A stretch of DNA of 64,000 bases from Scytonema tolypothrichoides VB-61278 (GTDB taxonomy: Bacteria > Cyanobacteriota > Cyanobacteriia > Cyanobacteriales > Nostocaceae), in contig NZ_JXCA02000002.1 in the NCBI RefSeq assembly GCF_000828085.3, forward strand, positions 471,684 to 535,683, in the 5' to 3' direction. The number at the start of each line of letters is the position of its first letter. Positions within the stretch are counted from its first letter, which is position 1. Under the pieces are notes generated by a model. That model made no database searches. It saw only the letters and a program-made list of their open reading frames with translations, and was not told where the DNA came from. A program made the translations under genes and the position numbers. Positions 19,262 through 28,922 of the stretch are shown here, in pieces.

Positions 19262-20209
19262 TCAATTCCTAATGTGCAGTACTGCCTTACCAAGAAAACC
19301 CCTATCGAGTAGTTTTTGTGCCACCTCAGCTATTTGTGTCCAATCAGCTTCTAAATCGATGTGGGGACGCAATTGTCCTGATTCTACTAAATTTGCCAGC
19401 CGTTTCAACCCAATGGCTGCCGATTCTCGCTGTAGTTCATGAAACAATATAAATCCGTATAAACTTGCACCACCAGTGCCATAGAAGCGTTGAGCGTTGA
19501 ATGTCACTTCATTTCCGCCTGAAGTGCCAAACAGAATGATCGCCCCATCCTGTGCCAACAAACCGAGGGCTGTTCCCAAGACTTTCCCGCCTACTGACTC
19601 TAAAATCAAATGATATGGACCGTACTCACTAGCTGCTGAAAGGTCTTCACCAATGACGACAGAATGCGCCCCAGCATCTTTGACAAAAGCTTCGTATTCT
19701 GGACGGCGAATGTGTGCGACAACCTGCGCCCCACTCAACCGCGCTAACTGGATAGCAAAGTTACCAACACCACCGGATGCACCTGTAATTAAAACTGGAC
19801 GATTTAGAAGCGAACCACCTTTGAGCAAAGCATGGTAGGCTGTTAAACCTGCTACAGGTAATGTAGCAGCTTGGGCAAAGGATACTGAGGGTGGTAATTC
19901 CGCTAGAGAGTGGGTGGGTACAGACACCAATTCTCCCCAAGCACCAGAACGAAGAAAACCAACTACCCGCGTTCCTTGAACTGGTCCGGAACCATCAGCC
20001 GCAGGAGTTTCAAGTGTTCCCGCTAAATCCCAACCTGGTCGCCAAAGCGCTTCAGCAGTAGTGGAACGTCTGACTTCACCACGATTGAGAGAAATTGCTG
20101 CTACCCGAACTATCGCTTCATTCGCAGCAGGTGTCGGTGTATCGACATCACGTAGTGCTAAACGTCCAGATACATTGGGATCGACAACGACGGCACGTAT
20201 TTTACTCAT
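19262..20209 (-). CDS. Zinc-binding-dehydrogenase superfamily quinone oxidoreductase
   Basis: 315 residues, medium-chain dehydrogenase/reductase fold. It has a GroES-like N-terminal half ('ISLNRGEVRRS', 'GWDLAGTLE') and a Rossmann half with 'LITGASGGVGNFAIQLARLSG'. There are no catalytic zinc ligands, so it belongs to the zinc-independent quinone reductase type using NADPH. Substrate unknown. It is upstream of chrA in the same direction, with a 146-bp gap. Confidence 0.8.
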   Translation of the reverse strand: MSKIRAVVVDPNVSGRLALRDVDTPTPAANEAIVRVAAISLNRGEVRRSTTAEALWRPGWDLAGTLETPAADGSGPVQGTRVVGFLRSGAWGELVSVPTHSLAELPPSVSFAQAATLPVAGLTAYHALLKGGSLLNRPVLITGASGGVGNFAIQLARLSGAQVVAHIRRPEYEAFVKDAGAHSVVIGEDLSAASEYGPYHLILESVGGKVLGTALGLLAQDGAIILFGTSGGNEVTFNAQRFYGTGGASLYGFILFHELQRESAAIGLKRLANLVESGQLRPHIDLEADWTQIAEVAQKLLDRGFLGKAVLHIRN

Positions 20210-20491
20210 GTTGAAAATCTCCTGAATGAGTTTGAAAGTTATGACTTGATGTACTTTATTGAGAAAGAATAGTAATAATTTTGTTCAGTAAACGTGTCCG
20301 GACTTAAAGTACCAACAGTTTGGATCTGCATAGAAAGCTTTACTTAGTATTGAGCTTCTAACTCACAAACCAATTTCAGTGATTGAGTACTATTAAAAAC
20401 TTCACTAAATCGATAGATTAATTGTATTTTCTAATTTAGAACAATATCATAGCAAACCTTAACAAGCAAGCTATCTGCTTCAACAATAACT

Positions 20492-20513
20492 CCGACTTCG
20501 AGCGAGAAGTCGG
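20492..20513. terminator. CCGACTTC hairpin
   Basis: CCGACTTC - GAGCGA - GAAGTCGG lies in the divergent region between the dehydrogenase and hydrolase genes. It resembles the hairpin family at 23494, 31604, 44693 and 54618; here it cannot terminate either neighbour, so it may be simply a copy of that palindrome. Confidence 0.4.
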
Positions 20514-20685
20514 GGTTCTGAAGATTGTTGCCAACTCAATTTACAATTATTCATGATATGAATTTAATAGTTAGATTACCTAACTATACTATTAACGCGA
20601 TAGCTACTTGATGACAAACCGTTTCCAGCAAAAGCAATAAGCCTTTATGCTTATCGCTTTGCTTATCCCATAACTCAAGAGAATC

Positions 20686-21540
20686 ATGAAAGAGATAACG
20701 CGCCGTAAATTTATTGCAACAGCTACTATAGCAACAGGTTTTGCCTTAGCAGTACAACCTGTTTCTGCCAAAGTTATCACCACCGATAGCAAGGGATTAG
20801 TCGCAGGTGCGGTGAAAATTCCCGTCAAAGATGGTGAAATTCCGGCTTACAGGGCGATGCCTGCAAAAGGTGGAAATTTCCCGATTGTCCTAGTTATTCA
20901 GGAAATCTTTGGTGTACACGAACATATTCAGGATATCTGCCGTCGTTTTGCGAAGTTAGGGTATGTGGCGATCGCACCCGAATTATTTGTGCGTCAAGGC
21001 GATGTCTCGAAGTTAAGCAGCATCGAAGAAATTCGCCCGATAGTTGATAAAGTACCAGATGCTCAAGTGCTATCTGATCTTGATGCCACCGTAGACTGGG
21101 CAGTAAAGTCAGCCAAGGGGAATAGCAATAAGTTGGGGATTACAGGCTTCTGCTGGGGTGGTCGTATTACTTGGCTGTATGCAGCACACAATCCTCAAGT
21201 TAAAGCAGGTGTCGCTTGGTACGGGCGACTGGTAGGCGATGTCACTGAATTAACACCCAAGCACCCTGTCGATATTGCCTCTGAACTGAAAGTTCCTGTT
21301 CTCGGACTTTATGGTGGCAAGGATACGGGCATTCCTCTTGATACGGTGGAACAGATGCGCGATCGCCTTGCGTCTCGGAACGAGAATCGCCTGAACTCAG
21401 GCAGCAGCAAATCCGAAATCATTGTCTACCCAGATGCACCCCATGCTTTCTTTGCCGATTATCGCCCCTCCTACCGGGAGAAAGAAGCGAAAGAAGGCTG
21501 GCAACGCCTCCAAGCCTGGTTTAAGCAGAATGGGGTGTAA
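20686..21540 (+). CDS. Dienelactone hydrolase family protein, Tat-exported
   Basis: 284 residues. The N-terminus is a twin-arginine-type signal ([17 protein letters not shown] followed by a VSA cleavage region), so export across the plasma membrane is likely. The catalytic triad of carboxymethylenebutenolidase-type enzymes can be seen: Cys nucleophile in 'GFCWGG', an Asp in 'YGGKDTGIP' and His in 'DAPHAFF'. Family members hydrolyse dienelactones or other small lactones and esters; the natural substrate here is unknown. A methyltransferase follows 40 bp later, probably co-transcribed. Confidence 0.87.
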   Translation: MKEITRRKFIATATIATGFALAVQPVSAKVITTDSKGLVAGAVKIPVKDGEIPAYRAMPAKGGNFPIVLVIQEIFGVHEHIQDICRRFAKLGYVAIAPELFVRQGDVSKLSSIEEIRPIVDKVPDAQVLSDLDATVDWAVKSAKGNSNKLGITGFCWGGRITWLYAAHNPQVKAGVAWYGRLVGDVTELTPKHPVDIASELKVPVLGLYGGKDTGIPLDTVEQMRDRLASRNENRLNSGSSKSEIIVYPDAPHAFFADYRPSYREKEAKEGWQRLQAWFKQNGV

Positions 21541-21579
21541 ATCGAAGAAATCCTGTGAGAAAAACACAATTTTTCAGAT

Positions 21580-22386
21580 ATGAACAAGTCCAACTACTAC
21601 GACAATATTGCACCGATTTATGACCACACGCGCTGGTTAACACAGACAGTAGCAGAGGCAGTCGCTGACTTTATTGTTGAACTTGTTGGTGCGACACCAG
21701 AGACATCTTTTCTAGAACCGGGCATTGGGACGGGATTGAATGTTCTTCCTCTGGTCAGACGTGGCTATTCTGTAACGGGAATTGATGTCTCTGAAGAAAT
21801 GCTTAATCAGTTCCGTCAGAAATTAAATGGAACTCCTCCCAATTTGAAGCTGATCCACGCTGATGCTTCACAGTTACCTTTTCCAAAGAACAGTTTTGAT
21901 GTTGTATTAACTGTTCACATGGTTCATACTGTCTCTGAGTGGACAGCATTTTTAGATGACATTGATCGAGTACTTAAGCCTGGAGGTTTTTATCTCAATT
22001 GTCAATGGATTACCCCACCAGCCAGAAGAGAATTTGAAGGCTATTTCCGAGATATACTGTCCAAATATGAAGAATCAAAGCCAGAATCAAAGCGTGTTGA
22101 TGCGGCAATACAAGATATAGATGTGGAAGGATATTTACATCGAAAAGGTTACGTATCAAATTACTTGGTAGCTAAGGAATGGATCGTTAGCAATACGGTT
22201 GAGGAGTTACTCAGTTTTTTCCAATCGCGTGCATATGGTTTATGTTGGCGCGTATCAGATAAAATGTTTTCTCAAACAATGAAAGAGTTTAAAGAGTTTT
22301 CTATCAGGCATTATGGATCTTTGGAAAAAATTCTTTCCTCTGAAGCTAAGTTTGAAATCTGGGCTTATAGAGGGGTCTTTGCCTAA
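21580..22386 (+). CDS. Class I SAM-dependent methyltransferase
   Basis: 268 residues, Methyltransf_11/25 type. SAM-binding motif I is 'FLEPGIGTGLNVLPLV', motif II acid is in 'VTGIDVSEEM', and the 'LIHADASQLPFPKNSFDVV' segment is motif post-II. The C-terminal ~100 residues are substrate-specific and not assignable. It is 40 bp after the dienelactone hydrolase. Its 3' end abuts a broken SDR/TSUP junction. Confidence 0.85.
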   Translation: MNKSNYYDNIAPIYDHTRWLTQTVAEAVADFIVELVGATPETSFLEPGIGTGLNVLPLVRRGYSVTGIDVSEEMLNQFRQKLNGTPPNLKLIHADASQLPFPKNSFDVVLTVHMVHTVSEWTAFLDDIDRVLKPGGFYLNCQWITPPARREFEGYFRDILSKYEESKPESKRVDAAIQDIDVEGYLHRKGYVSNYLVAKEWIVSNTVEELLSFFQSRAYGLCWRVSDKMFSQTMKEFKEFSIRHYGSLEKILSSEAKFEIWAYRGVFA

Positions 22387-22462
22387 GTTGAAATTAGCTA
22401 ATCTACCAATATTCAGAACTAGTAAATTCAATTTGCGATCTGAATCGGGAGAAATTGAACAG

Positions 22463-22530
22463 ATGTCAACGATCGCATTAATTGTAGGTGCAGGAAGCGG
22501 ACTTAGTGCATCGCTATCCCGTCTGTTTGT
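22463..22530 (+). pseudogene. Short-chain dehydrogenase (SDR), N-terminal fragment only
   Basis: Starting at ATG 22463 the frame encodes MSTIALIVGAGSGLSASLSR-L-F, the nucleotide-binding beta-alpha unit (GxGSGLS variant of TGxxxGIG) typical of an SDR start. After about 22 residues the similarity stops abruptly where the reverse-strand TSUP fragment begins. The rest of the SDR gene is gone, so a deletion fused two unrelated genes here. The right border is approximate. Confidence 0.55.
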
Positions 22531-23034
22531 AATGGAGTCGGTTGATAAAATCCGCAAAATACCTAAACCTACACTGAAAAATCCACCGTAGATAGGGATC
22601 GCTAGTTGGGCTAGCATGAGGTTTAACAACGGTGGGGATTCTGATGACTTTTGACTCTGACGCTGAAACCATGTTTTGAGCTGTTCACCGAAGGTAAACA
22701 CAAGCCTTGCTAGCAACAATAGATACGGAATTAGCTTTTGAAAAACATCTGGAGAGGTATATAACAAAGCAACAGAACCAAGCACTCCAGCTACTAAACT
22801 GATGCCACACAGTAAGAAGAATTGCCGTCGCGGGATGCTTAAATTCTGACGATATGCTTTTGCACTCGCCAAAGCCGCTACCCATAAAGCAGTATTATTT
22901 GTTGCATTGGCAGTGATTGGAAGTACATCCGTAAAAATGAGGTCTAAAAATGTAATAAAACTTCCACCTCCTGCCACAGCATTGAGTCCACCCGCAATAA
23001 ACGCGGTAATAAACAGAAGTAAGGCATGCAACAT
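22531..23034 (-). pseudogene. TSUP-family (TauE/SafE) permease, 3'-truncated
   Basis: Starts well at ATG 23034 with 'FIAGGLNAVAGGGSFITF', the characteristic TSUP N-terminal motif, and five or so hydrophobic segments. Around 'PIYGGFFSVGLGILRIL', the start of the second repeat, the family match ends. The frame then runs on through antisense of the SDR fragment and the methyltransferase 3' end to a stop at 22255. Intact members have about 250 residues with two repeats, so the second half is missing. Likely inactive as a sulfite/organosulfonate exporter. Confidence 0.65.
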
Positions 23035-23149
23035 CAGAAAAGATGAATTGTGATATGGTATTTGTCAGTAGACTTGTTACACAATTGATTTATAGCGAGT
23101 AGAAAAGAGTGAACTTTTAGAAAATATTAGACCTACTTTCTTGATTGAC

Positions 23150-23479
23150 ATGAAACTTTACTACATCACCTTGAACAATTCAGATGAAGCACGTTATATC
23201 GGTCGTGCTTTGTTGGAACAAAAACTAGCTGTTTGTGTTAATTGGTTTCCCATTACCTGCGCTTATATATGGAAAGGATAAATCACAGAAGAACCAGAAG
23301 TCGTTTTGATTGTAAAAACTCAATCGGGTTATCGGGGTCAGATTGAAGAAGTGATTCGCCAGCATATTAATTACACTAACTTTATTGCAGAAATCTCACC
23401 CACAGAAATAAACCAAAGCTTTTTAGAATGGCTGAATGCTGAAGTTCCTTTACCTCTACAAAAAAACTATAGCGACTAA
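23150..23479 (+). pseudogene. cutA: CutA1-type divalent-ion tolerance protein with in-frame stop
   Basis: Translation from ATG 23150 gives a complete CutA1-like sequence of about 109 codons: 'LYYITLNNSDEARYIGRALL', 'KLAVCVNWFPITCAYIWKG', then 'EPEVVLIVKTQSG' and 'FIAEISPTEINQSFLEWL'. It is broken by a TAA at 23279-23281 (codon 44), where the family usually has a Glu or Lys codon. The remainder is undamaged, so inactivation is recent or the stop is a sequencing error. Confidence 0.8.
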
Positions 23480-23493
23480 ATTGAAAAACCAAA

Positions 23494-23523
23494 AATCCCG
23501 ACTTATCACCAGAAGTCGGGATT
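23494..23523. terminator. Bidirectional terminator hairpin
   Basis: AATCCCGACTT - ATCACCAG - AAGTCGGGATT with a T-rich tail (CTTATTT), between the convergent cutA remnant and the comB-like gene. It can serve both. Confidence 0.7.
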
Positions 23524-23524
23524 C

Positions 23525-24241
23525 TTATTTCTGACGGGTGTAAGCGTTTTCAGTAAACAAAGGTACGCAATCGCTAACATTAAAAGCCGCTGCTAATTCA
23601 ACATCTAACTCAAAACCTTTGGCAATCAACTCTTTTCCAGAACTGCATTGTTTCAAATACGTTAAGAAATCATGCTTGAATGCATGAAATGCTACTACAG
23701 CAGTTTCTGCTTCTGGTGAGAGACTGCCATTTAAATAACTAAGAATTGCCCCTGCGCCAATTAAATCTTCAAATGCTGGACGTAGAGTACCATCTTCCCA
23801 CTTTTCACCTGCGGGAATCACTGCAATTCGAGAACCATATTTTTGAGCAAATTGTGCCACAGCTTTACTGTTTCGCAAACAACCAGCTATGGTGGGAGTC
23901 TTTCCAGTCAGCAACGTCAGAGAGGAACCGTTAGGAGATGGTATAACTAGCTTAGTTCCCGCAGGAATTTTAGTTAGAGATGCAGGAGAAAGCGAATAAC
24001 CGTCTTTGGATAAACGACCTTTTGATAATTCTGCTTGTACAGAGTGTGCATAGTCAAGCGCAGACTGATCCCTCCATTGGTAGGGATAAATGATTGCACC
24101 ATTGTTTGTGGCAATTTCTGTTGAAGTTGAGAAAGAGAGAACATCAACTATAACAATGACATCACTAATAGGTGCGAGTTCAGAAACTCCTTTTGCACCC
24201 CATTCGCAACGTAGTTCAAATTCTACTTGGTCAAAAATCAT
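23525..24241 (-). CDS. 2-phosphosulfolactate phosphatase family protein (ComB-like)
   Basis: 238 residues. It matches the ComB family: 'VIVIVDVLSFSTSTEIATNNGA' near residue 30, 'KLVIPSPNGSSLTLL' mid-protein, 'IAVIPAGEKWEDGTLRPAFEDLIGAGAIL' and a C-terminal acidic motif. ComB hydrolyses 2-phosphosulfolactate in coenzyme M synthesis in methanogens; cyanobacteria lack that pathway, so the real substrate is unknown. Start is ATG 24241. Confidence 0.82.
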   Translation of the reverse strand: MIFDQVEFELRCEWGAKGVSELAPISDVIVIVDVLSFSTSTEIATNNGAIIYPYQWRDQSALDYAHSVQAELSKGRLSKDGYSLSPASLTKIPAGTKLVIPSPNGSSLTLLTGKTPTIAGCLRNSKAVAQFAQKYGSRIAVIPAGEKWEDGTLRPAFEDLIGAGAILSYLNGSLSPEAETAVVAFHAFKHDFLTYLKQCSSGKELIAKGFELDVELAAAFNVSDCVPLFTENAYTRQK

Positions 24242-24279
24242 TTTATCTGCTCGTGAATTTTTATGATATATTCGCGTGT

Positions 24280-24639
24280 TTATGCTATTTCTATCCGGTT
24301 TCCAGCGGGATCGCGCAAAAAGAATCGCGCATGTTCTGGTATTGGTTGTTGATCGGGAATAATTTCCACACTATGGGCTTGTAAGTGTTTCTGGAAAGCC
24401 TGGAAATCACTTACTAAGTAACAAATGTGTCGCCTAGATGCTGCATGATCTGGTTTTAATTCAGTACTAGTGTGAATCTGAATATTTCCCAGAACATACC
24501 AAGCACCTTTATTCGCTTTGATTGTCTCAGGTTTAGGAATTCCAGTGAGTCCCAAAACTTTGCCCTAGAAAAATAGCATTGCATCTTGTGCTTCCGGGGA
24601 AGATATCACTTGGATATGATCAATTGCATCCAACCACAT
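24280..24639 (-). pseudogene. VOC (glyoxalase/bleomycin resistance) family protein with in-frame stop
   Basis: From ATG 24639 the frame reads 'WLDAIDHIQVISSPEAQDAMLFF', then a TAG at codon 25 (24565-24567), then continues as 'GKVLGLTGIPKPE...' to a normal stop. The C-terminal part has 'ICYLVSDFQAFQKHL' and 'ARFFLRDPAGNRIEIA', typical of VOC metal-site strands. A single Tyr-to-stop change would explain it. About 119 codons in total. It lies 38 bp upstream of comB in the same direction. Confidence 0.72.
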
Positions 24640-24721
24640 GATTATTATGTCCAACTTTTAGAGAATTGCTTTACTTGAACAAAACTTTTTCAAACAAAGA
24701 CGGCGAGGAATCTTATTCCTT

Positions 24722-24813
24722 AGGACTTACGCACGAGTTACGAAAAAACAAGACTCTGAGATTGCTTCCTTACGTCGCAACGGGTGCAACTACGTTATTT
24801 TTGCGTAAGTCCT
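24722..24813. repeat. MITE-like element with AGGACTTACGCA ends, short copy
   Basis: 92 bp bounded by AGGACTTACGCA (24722-24733) and TGCGTAAGTCCT (24802-24813). A longer element with the same ends is at 56855-57272, outside the nifK element, which shows that this repeat family moves independently. Confidence 0.65.
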
Positions 24814-25174
24814 GTTCCTTTAAAAAAGTTGAGAGAGACGGGATAGCTGGGGAAACTACTGGAAAATAATTTTTGAACCATCCTGGTGTACACTGACCTT
24901 GGATCGGTATTACCAAGATTATAGGAAACAGGCGGTAGCCACGCCCACCCGGATTTATTTAAGCTAGTTTATCTTGATGCTTTAATACCAGCAAGTATCA
25001 CAAAGCATTGAATCTTCTGGAAAAGCGTCATGCAAGCCGAAGCAACATACCGATAACCCAACGTCAATTAGCTTTATTGTCAATATCTTTTTGTAAAATT
25101 TCGATGCGGTTGCCCTGACAGACCCCCTATGATTGCTGTTATCGTAAAGTCTAATTTTCTGGGGAAAACACGTA
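24814..25174. other. Intergenic, no recognised gene
   Basis: 361 bp upstream of the lipoxygenase-like gene; presumably contains its promoter. I see no ORF, RNA gene or clear motif. Confidence 0.4.
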
Positions 25175-27019
25175 ATGCGACTGCCGACTCGAAAACAACG
25201 ACGTCAACAATTAATCGAGAGATACGTTCTGTCGCGCCGTAGTATGCTGGCGTTAATCGGTCTAGTTTGTACTCCCGGCTTAGAAAACTTACTAGTCGGC
25301 GACACTCAACCCTCAAAACCAAAACCGCCCGACAATCCGGACATTCCGACTTTACCTCAAAAAAATCCATTGCCGATTCAACAAGAGCGTCAACAGCAGC
25401 TATTGCTAACACGCCAAGAATATCAGCTGGCTTCTCGGCTACCGAACTCTGTTCGCGTGGTGACTTTACCAACCCAAGAGGTTTTTGATCAGGGGTATAA
25501 CAATAATCGAGCCATCTTAGCCCAGAAAGTTGCAGCGAATCAACAGGCGTTTCTACAAAGTCCTAAGCCCTTTGTCACCTTAGAAGATTACGCTACCGTC
25601 TTTAGAGAACTGCCCTTACCAGATGTTGCCAAGACTTACATGAACGACGCTACATTTGCGTTGCAGCGGCTTTCTGGTCCCAATCCAATGGAACTCACTA
25701 ATGTTTTAGCACTCAATTACAGTCTTCACGAAAAACTCGGGATAACAGATGAAATTTTTCAAACTGTCCTGAAGGCTGCACGCAAAGGAGGATACGTTCG
25801 CGAAACCCTCAACAGTGCCATTCAGGATGGTAGTCTGTTCGTCACCGATTATGCAGTACTGGCGACCAATAGTGTTACTCCGAAACAGAACCGATTTCTA
25901 ACTGCCCCAATTGCACTCTATTTTGCAGATCGCACTCGCGATGGTTGGCGCTTAATTCCTATTGCTATCCAACTGGGACAGGTGCCTAATGAAAGTCTGC
26001 TTTGTACGCCTTTGGATGGCGTGGACTGGACTCTAGCGAAGCTTATCACTCAGATGGCTGATTTTTATGCCCATGAGTTGATACGTCACTTAGGTCAGAC
26101 TCATCTTGTTCTGGAACCAATCGCACTAGCTACTGTACGCGAACTAGCTGCTCGCCATCCCGTGAATGTGTTACTAAAGCCCCATTTTGAGTTCACAATG
26201 GCAATTAATGCCCTTGGCGATCAGGTACTGATCAATCCGGGGGGATTTGTCGATATCATTCTCGGAGGCACTCTTGAAAGCTCACTCAACCTTGCAAATC
26301 TTGGTGTCTCAGACTTTTTCAACAACTTCAACAACTTTGCTCTGCCAAAAAATTTACAAAAGCGCGGTGTTGATGACCGTTCTGTATTGCGAGATTTTCC
26401 CTATCGAGATGACGGGCTGCTAGTTTGGGATGCCTTAGAAGACTATGTCAGTCGATATATCGGGATTTACTACAGATCAAATCGAGATGTCAGTGAAGAT
26501 TTCGAGTTGCAAAATTGGCTACAAGCTTTACGGGCACCCATCAGTAATGGAGGCTTTGGTGTAGTTTCCTTGCCACCCCGCCTGACTAACCGTGACCAGT
26601 TGATTGACCTGCTGACACAAATTATTTTTACTGCTGGTCCACAACACTCAGCTATTGCCTGGATTCAATACCAGTATATGTCTTTTATTCCCAATATGCC
26701 TGCAGCAATTTATCAGCCCATTCCCACAGTTAAAGGGATGATCACCGACTCCAAGAGTTTAACGAGTTTCCTACCTGGCGTTGAGCCAACCATAGCTCAA
26801 GTTAACCTCATGGTGGGGATTGGCACCAAGCGGGATCCCAAGGCATTTACAGATTTCGGCGTGAATAGTTTTCAAGATCCACGAGCTATTGATGTTCTTA
26901 TCGGCTTGCAGCAGCGTCTAGAACTGGTGGAAAAACAAATTGAACAACGCAATAAACAGCGTTTGGAATGCTACCCTGCCTTTCTACCCTCCCGCATGGC
27001 TAACAGTACAAGTGGATAG
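25175..27019 (+). CDS. Lipoxygenase-family protein with altered iron ligands
   Basis: 614 residues. Similarity to lipoxygenases is clear: His300, His305 and His310 in 'HELIRHLGQTHLVLEPIALA', then 'HPVNVLLKPHFEFTMAIN', and 'PQHSAIAWIQYQYMSFIPNM' with His491. Lipoxygenases oxygenate polyunsaturated fatty acids using a non-haem iron held by three His, an Asn/His and the C-terminal Ile carboxylate. Here the fourth ligand position (His491 plus 4) is Ala495, and the protein ends ...ANSTSG rather than ...Ile. The enzyme may be inactive or altered. The N-terminus has RR followed by a hydrophobic stretch (residues 21-33), possibly a weak export signal or anchor. No PLAT domain. Confidence 0.85.
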   Translation: MRLPTRKQRRQQLIERYVLSRRSMLALIGLVCTPGLENLLVGDTQPSKPKPPDNPDIPTLPQKNPLPIQQERQQQLLLTRQEYQLASRLPNSVRVVTLPTQEVFDQGYNNNRAILAQKVAANQQAFLQSPKPFVTLEDYATVFRELPLPDVAKTYMNDATFALQRLSGPNPMELTNVLALNYSLHEKLGITDEIFQTVLKAARKGGYVRETLNSAIQDGSLFVTDYAVLATNSVTPKQNRFLTAPIALYFADRTRDGWRLIPIAIQLGQVPNESLLCTPLDGVDWTLAKLITQMADFYAHELIRHLGQTHLVLEPIALATVRELAARHPVNVLLKPHFEFTMAINALGDQVLINPGGFVDIILGGTLESSLNLANLGVSDFFNNFNNFALPKNLQKRGVDDRSVLRDFPYRDDGLLVWDALEDYVSRYIGIYYRSNRDVSEDFELQNWLQALRAPISNGGFGVVSLPPRLTNRDQLIDLLTQIIFTAGPQHSAIAWIQYQYMSFIPNMPAAIYQPIPTVKGMITDSKSLTSFLPGVEPTIAQVNLMVGIGTKRDPKAFTDFGVNSFQDPRAIDVLIGLQQRLELVEKQIEQRNKQRLECYPAFLPSRMANSTSG

Positions 27020-27207
27020 AAACAGCTTTTTTCAAAGCTGTTGTAAAGATGTAGAGAGGTTGCATGCAAAGTCTCTACAAGGTTTTGATGATAAACAAAG
27101 CAATCAAAACTAATGCGATAGATTACTAATTGGCATAAAAAACCAATGACAGATTTTTAATCAATCCCAAAAATTGCTGTAAAAACATAATAAAACCCTA
27201 AAACTAA

Positions 27208-28479
27208 CTACTCATACTCATGCAACGCCCCCAACTTCCGAATCCCTGGCCAAATAGCAGCCACCGCCATTACTACGACAATCGTCCCAATTCCACCACC
27301 AACCACAGACATGACCGGACCAAAGAAAGCAGCAGTCAAACCTGATTCAAATCCTCCCAACTCATTCGAGGCACTGATAAACACATTATTGATAGCAGCC
27401 ACTCGACCGCGTAAATAGTCAGGAGTCCGAATTTGAACTAAAGTATGGCGAACGACAACGCTAATACTGTCTAGTGCGCCACTCAATGCCAGCATCAGCA
27501 GTGACAGCCAAAACAAACGAGACAACCCAAAAATTATCGTGACCACACCAAAACCTACCACAGACCACAGTAAAGCTGGTCCTGCTTTGCGTAAAGGTGG
27601 TAAATGTGTCAGAATCATGGCCATAATCAGTGCACCAATAGATGGGGCTGCCTGAAGATAACCCAACTCCACTGGACCGACATGCAAGATATCCTTGGCA
27701 AAGATGGGTAGTAGTGCAACTGCACCTCCCAACAAGACGGCAAACATATCTAGAGTAATTGCTGCTAAAATTACCTGATTCTGCCAGACAAACTCAGCAC
27801 CAGCAGCTAGTGCTTTTAATGATATTGGTTCCTTGGCAAAGGTGGTTTTTTGTTCTTTAATCGTGGCTGTTAATGCAAAACATAAAATTGATGCGATCGC
27901 CGCCAACACATATACCCCCGTCGCACTTCCCAAAGCTGCAATCCCAAATCCTCCCAAACTTGGTCCAATGACTGTTGCTAGGTGAAAACTAGTACTATTC
28001 CAAGTGGCAGCATTTGTAAAAACATTTGTTGGTATTAAATGCCACATTAACGCATCGCTGGCAGGCTTTAAGAACGCCCTAGCAACACCTGTAAAGAACA
28101 AGCAAGTATAAACTATAACTATTGCGCCTTTACTATAGGAAACAACTGCCAAAGCTAGCGAGCAAAGGACTAGCAGCATGATTGAGAGTAGGGTAGTGTG
28201 TTTGCGATTGCGCCGATCTGCTACGTGTCCAGCAATCAAAGTTAAGGCAATCATTGGCAGGACTTGTGCCAGCCCCACACCACCTAACGCCAGCGCTGAA
28301 CCAGTACGTTCGTAGAGTTCCCAGCCAATTGCCACAGTCTGCATTTGTGAACTCGTGAACAAAAGTACGCGCCCAATCGTAAATAATCGATAATCTCGAA
28401 ACCTCAAGGCTGCAAAGGGATCATGTTTGACAGCCTCAGCCTTAAGGAGCTTTTTTAACTTCTGATCGCTCGAAGACAT
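27208..28479 (-). CDS. MFS efflux transporter (EntS/MFS_3 type)
   Basis: 423 residues with about twelve membrane segments. It opens 'DPFAALRFRDYRLFTIGRVLLF', the usual start of the enterobactin-exporter-like MFS group, and contains the loop motif 'GHVADRRNRKHTT' between helices 2 and 3. Likely proton-driven drug or siderophore export. Its start overlaps the MarR gene by 38 nt, so it is the last gene of the four-gene operon 30555-27208. Confidence 0.87.
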   Translation of the reverse strand: MSSSDQKLKKLLKAEAVKHDPFAALRFRDYRLFTIGRVLLFTSSQMQTVAIGWELYERTGSALALGGVGLAQVLPMIALTLIAGHVADRRNRKHTTLLSIMLLVLCSLALAVVSYSKGAIVIVYTCLFFTGVARAFLKPASDALMWHLIPTNVFTNAATWNSTSFHLATVIGPSLGGFGIAALGSATGVYVLAAIASILCFALTATIKEQKTTFAKEPISLKALAAGAEFVWQNQVILAAITLDMFAVLLGGAVALLPIFAKDILHVGPVELGYLQAAPSIGALIMAMILTHLPPLRKAGPALLWSVVGFGVVTIIFGLSRLFWLSLLMLALSGALDSISVVVRHTLVQIRTPDYLRGRVAAINNVFISASNELGGFESGLTAAFFGPVMSVVGGGIGTIVVVMAVAAIWPGIRKLGALHEYE

Positions 28480-28903
28480 GTTTAAGTAGAGTCAACCCTT
28501 CTTCAATGTGTGCAATTTCTTCTGCTGTCAGACCTTCTAACAAGTCTGCAATATGAGCGCGAGTTTGGGCGAGGGTTTGCTCAAGATGGTGCTTGCCCTC
28601 ATCCGTGAGATTGAGAACCACGCGTCGTCGCTCTTGGGGATGATCGGTGCGTTCAATAAAATTACGTTGTACTAGGCGTTCTGTCGTTGTGGATGCAGTA
28701 GCACAAGTGACACCTAAATGTTCCGCAACTTCCGAAAGAGACGTTCCAGGATTGCGTTTGATAAATAGCATCGCCCGTAACTGCGGTATAGATAGAGACG
28801 CAACACTGTTCTCACGCATATCCGCTCGGATAAACCGCATCACCAATGGAATCGTATCCATGACTTTAACGGCACATTCTTCAGAGGGTTTACCGAGCTT
28901 CAT
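28442..28903 (-). CDS. MarR family transcriptional regulator
   Basis: 153 residues with a winged helix-turn-helix: 'LSIPQLRAMLFIKRNPGTSLSEVAEHLGV' and the wing 'RNFIERTDHPQERRRVVLNLT'. MarR proteins usually repress neighbouring efflux genes and release DNA on binding phenolic or other lipophilic ligands. It lies between the ABC permease (19-nt gap) and the MFS gene (overlap), so it probably controls this operon. Confidence 0.88.
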   Translation of the reverse strand: MKLGKPSEECAVKVMDTIPLVMRFIRADMRENSVASLSIPQLRAMLFIKRNPGTSLSEVAEHLGVTCATASTTTERLVQRNFIERTDHPQERRRVVLNLTDEGKHHLEQTLAQTRAHIADLLEGLTAEEIAHIEEGLTLLKHVFERSEVKKAP

Positions 28904-28922
28904 GGGACTGTTTTTCTCCTGA

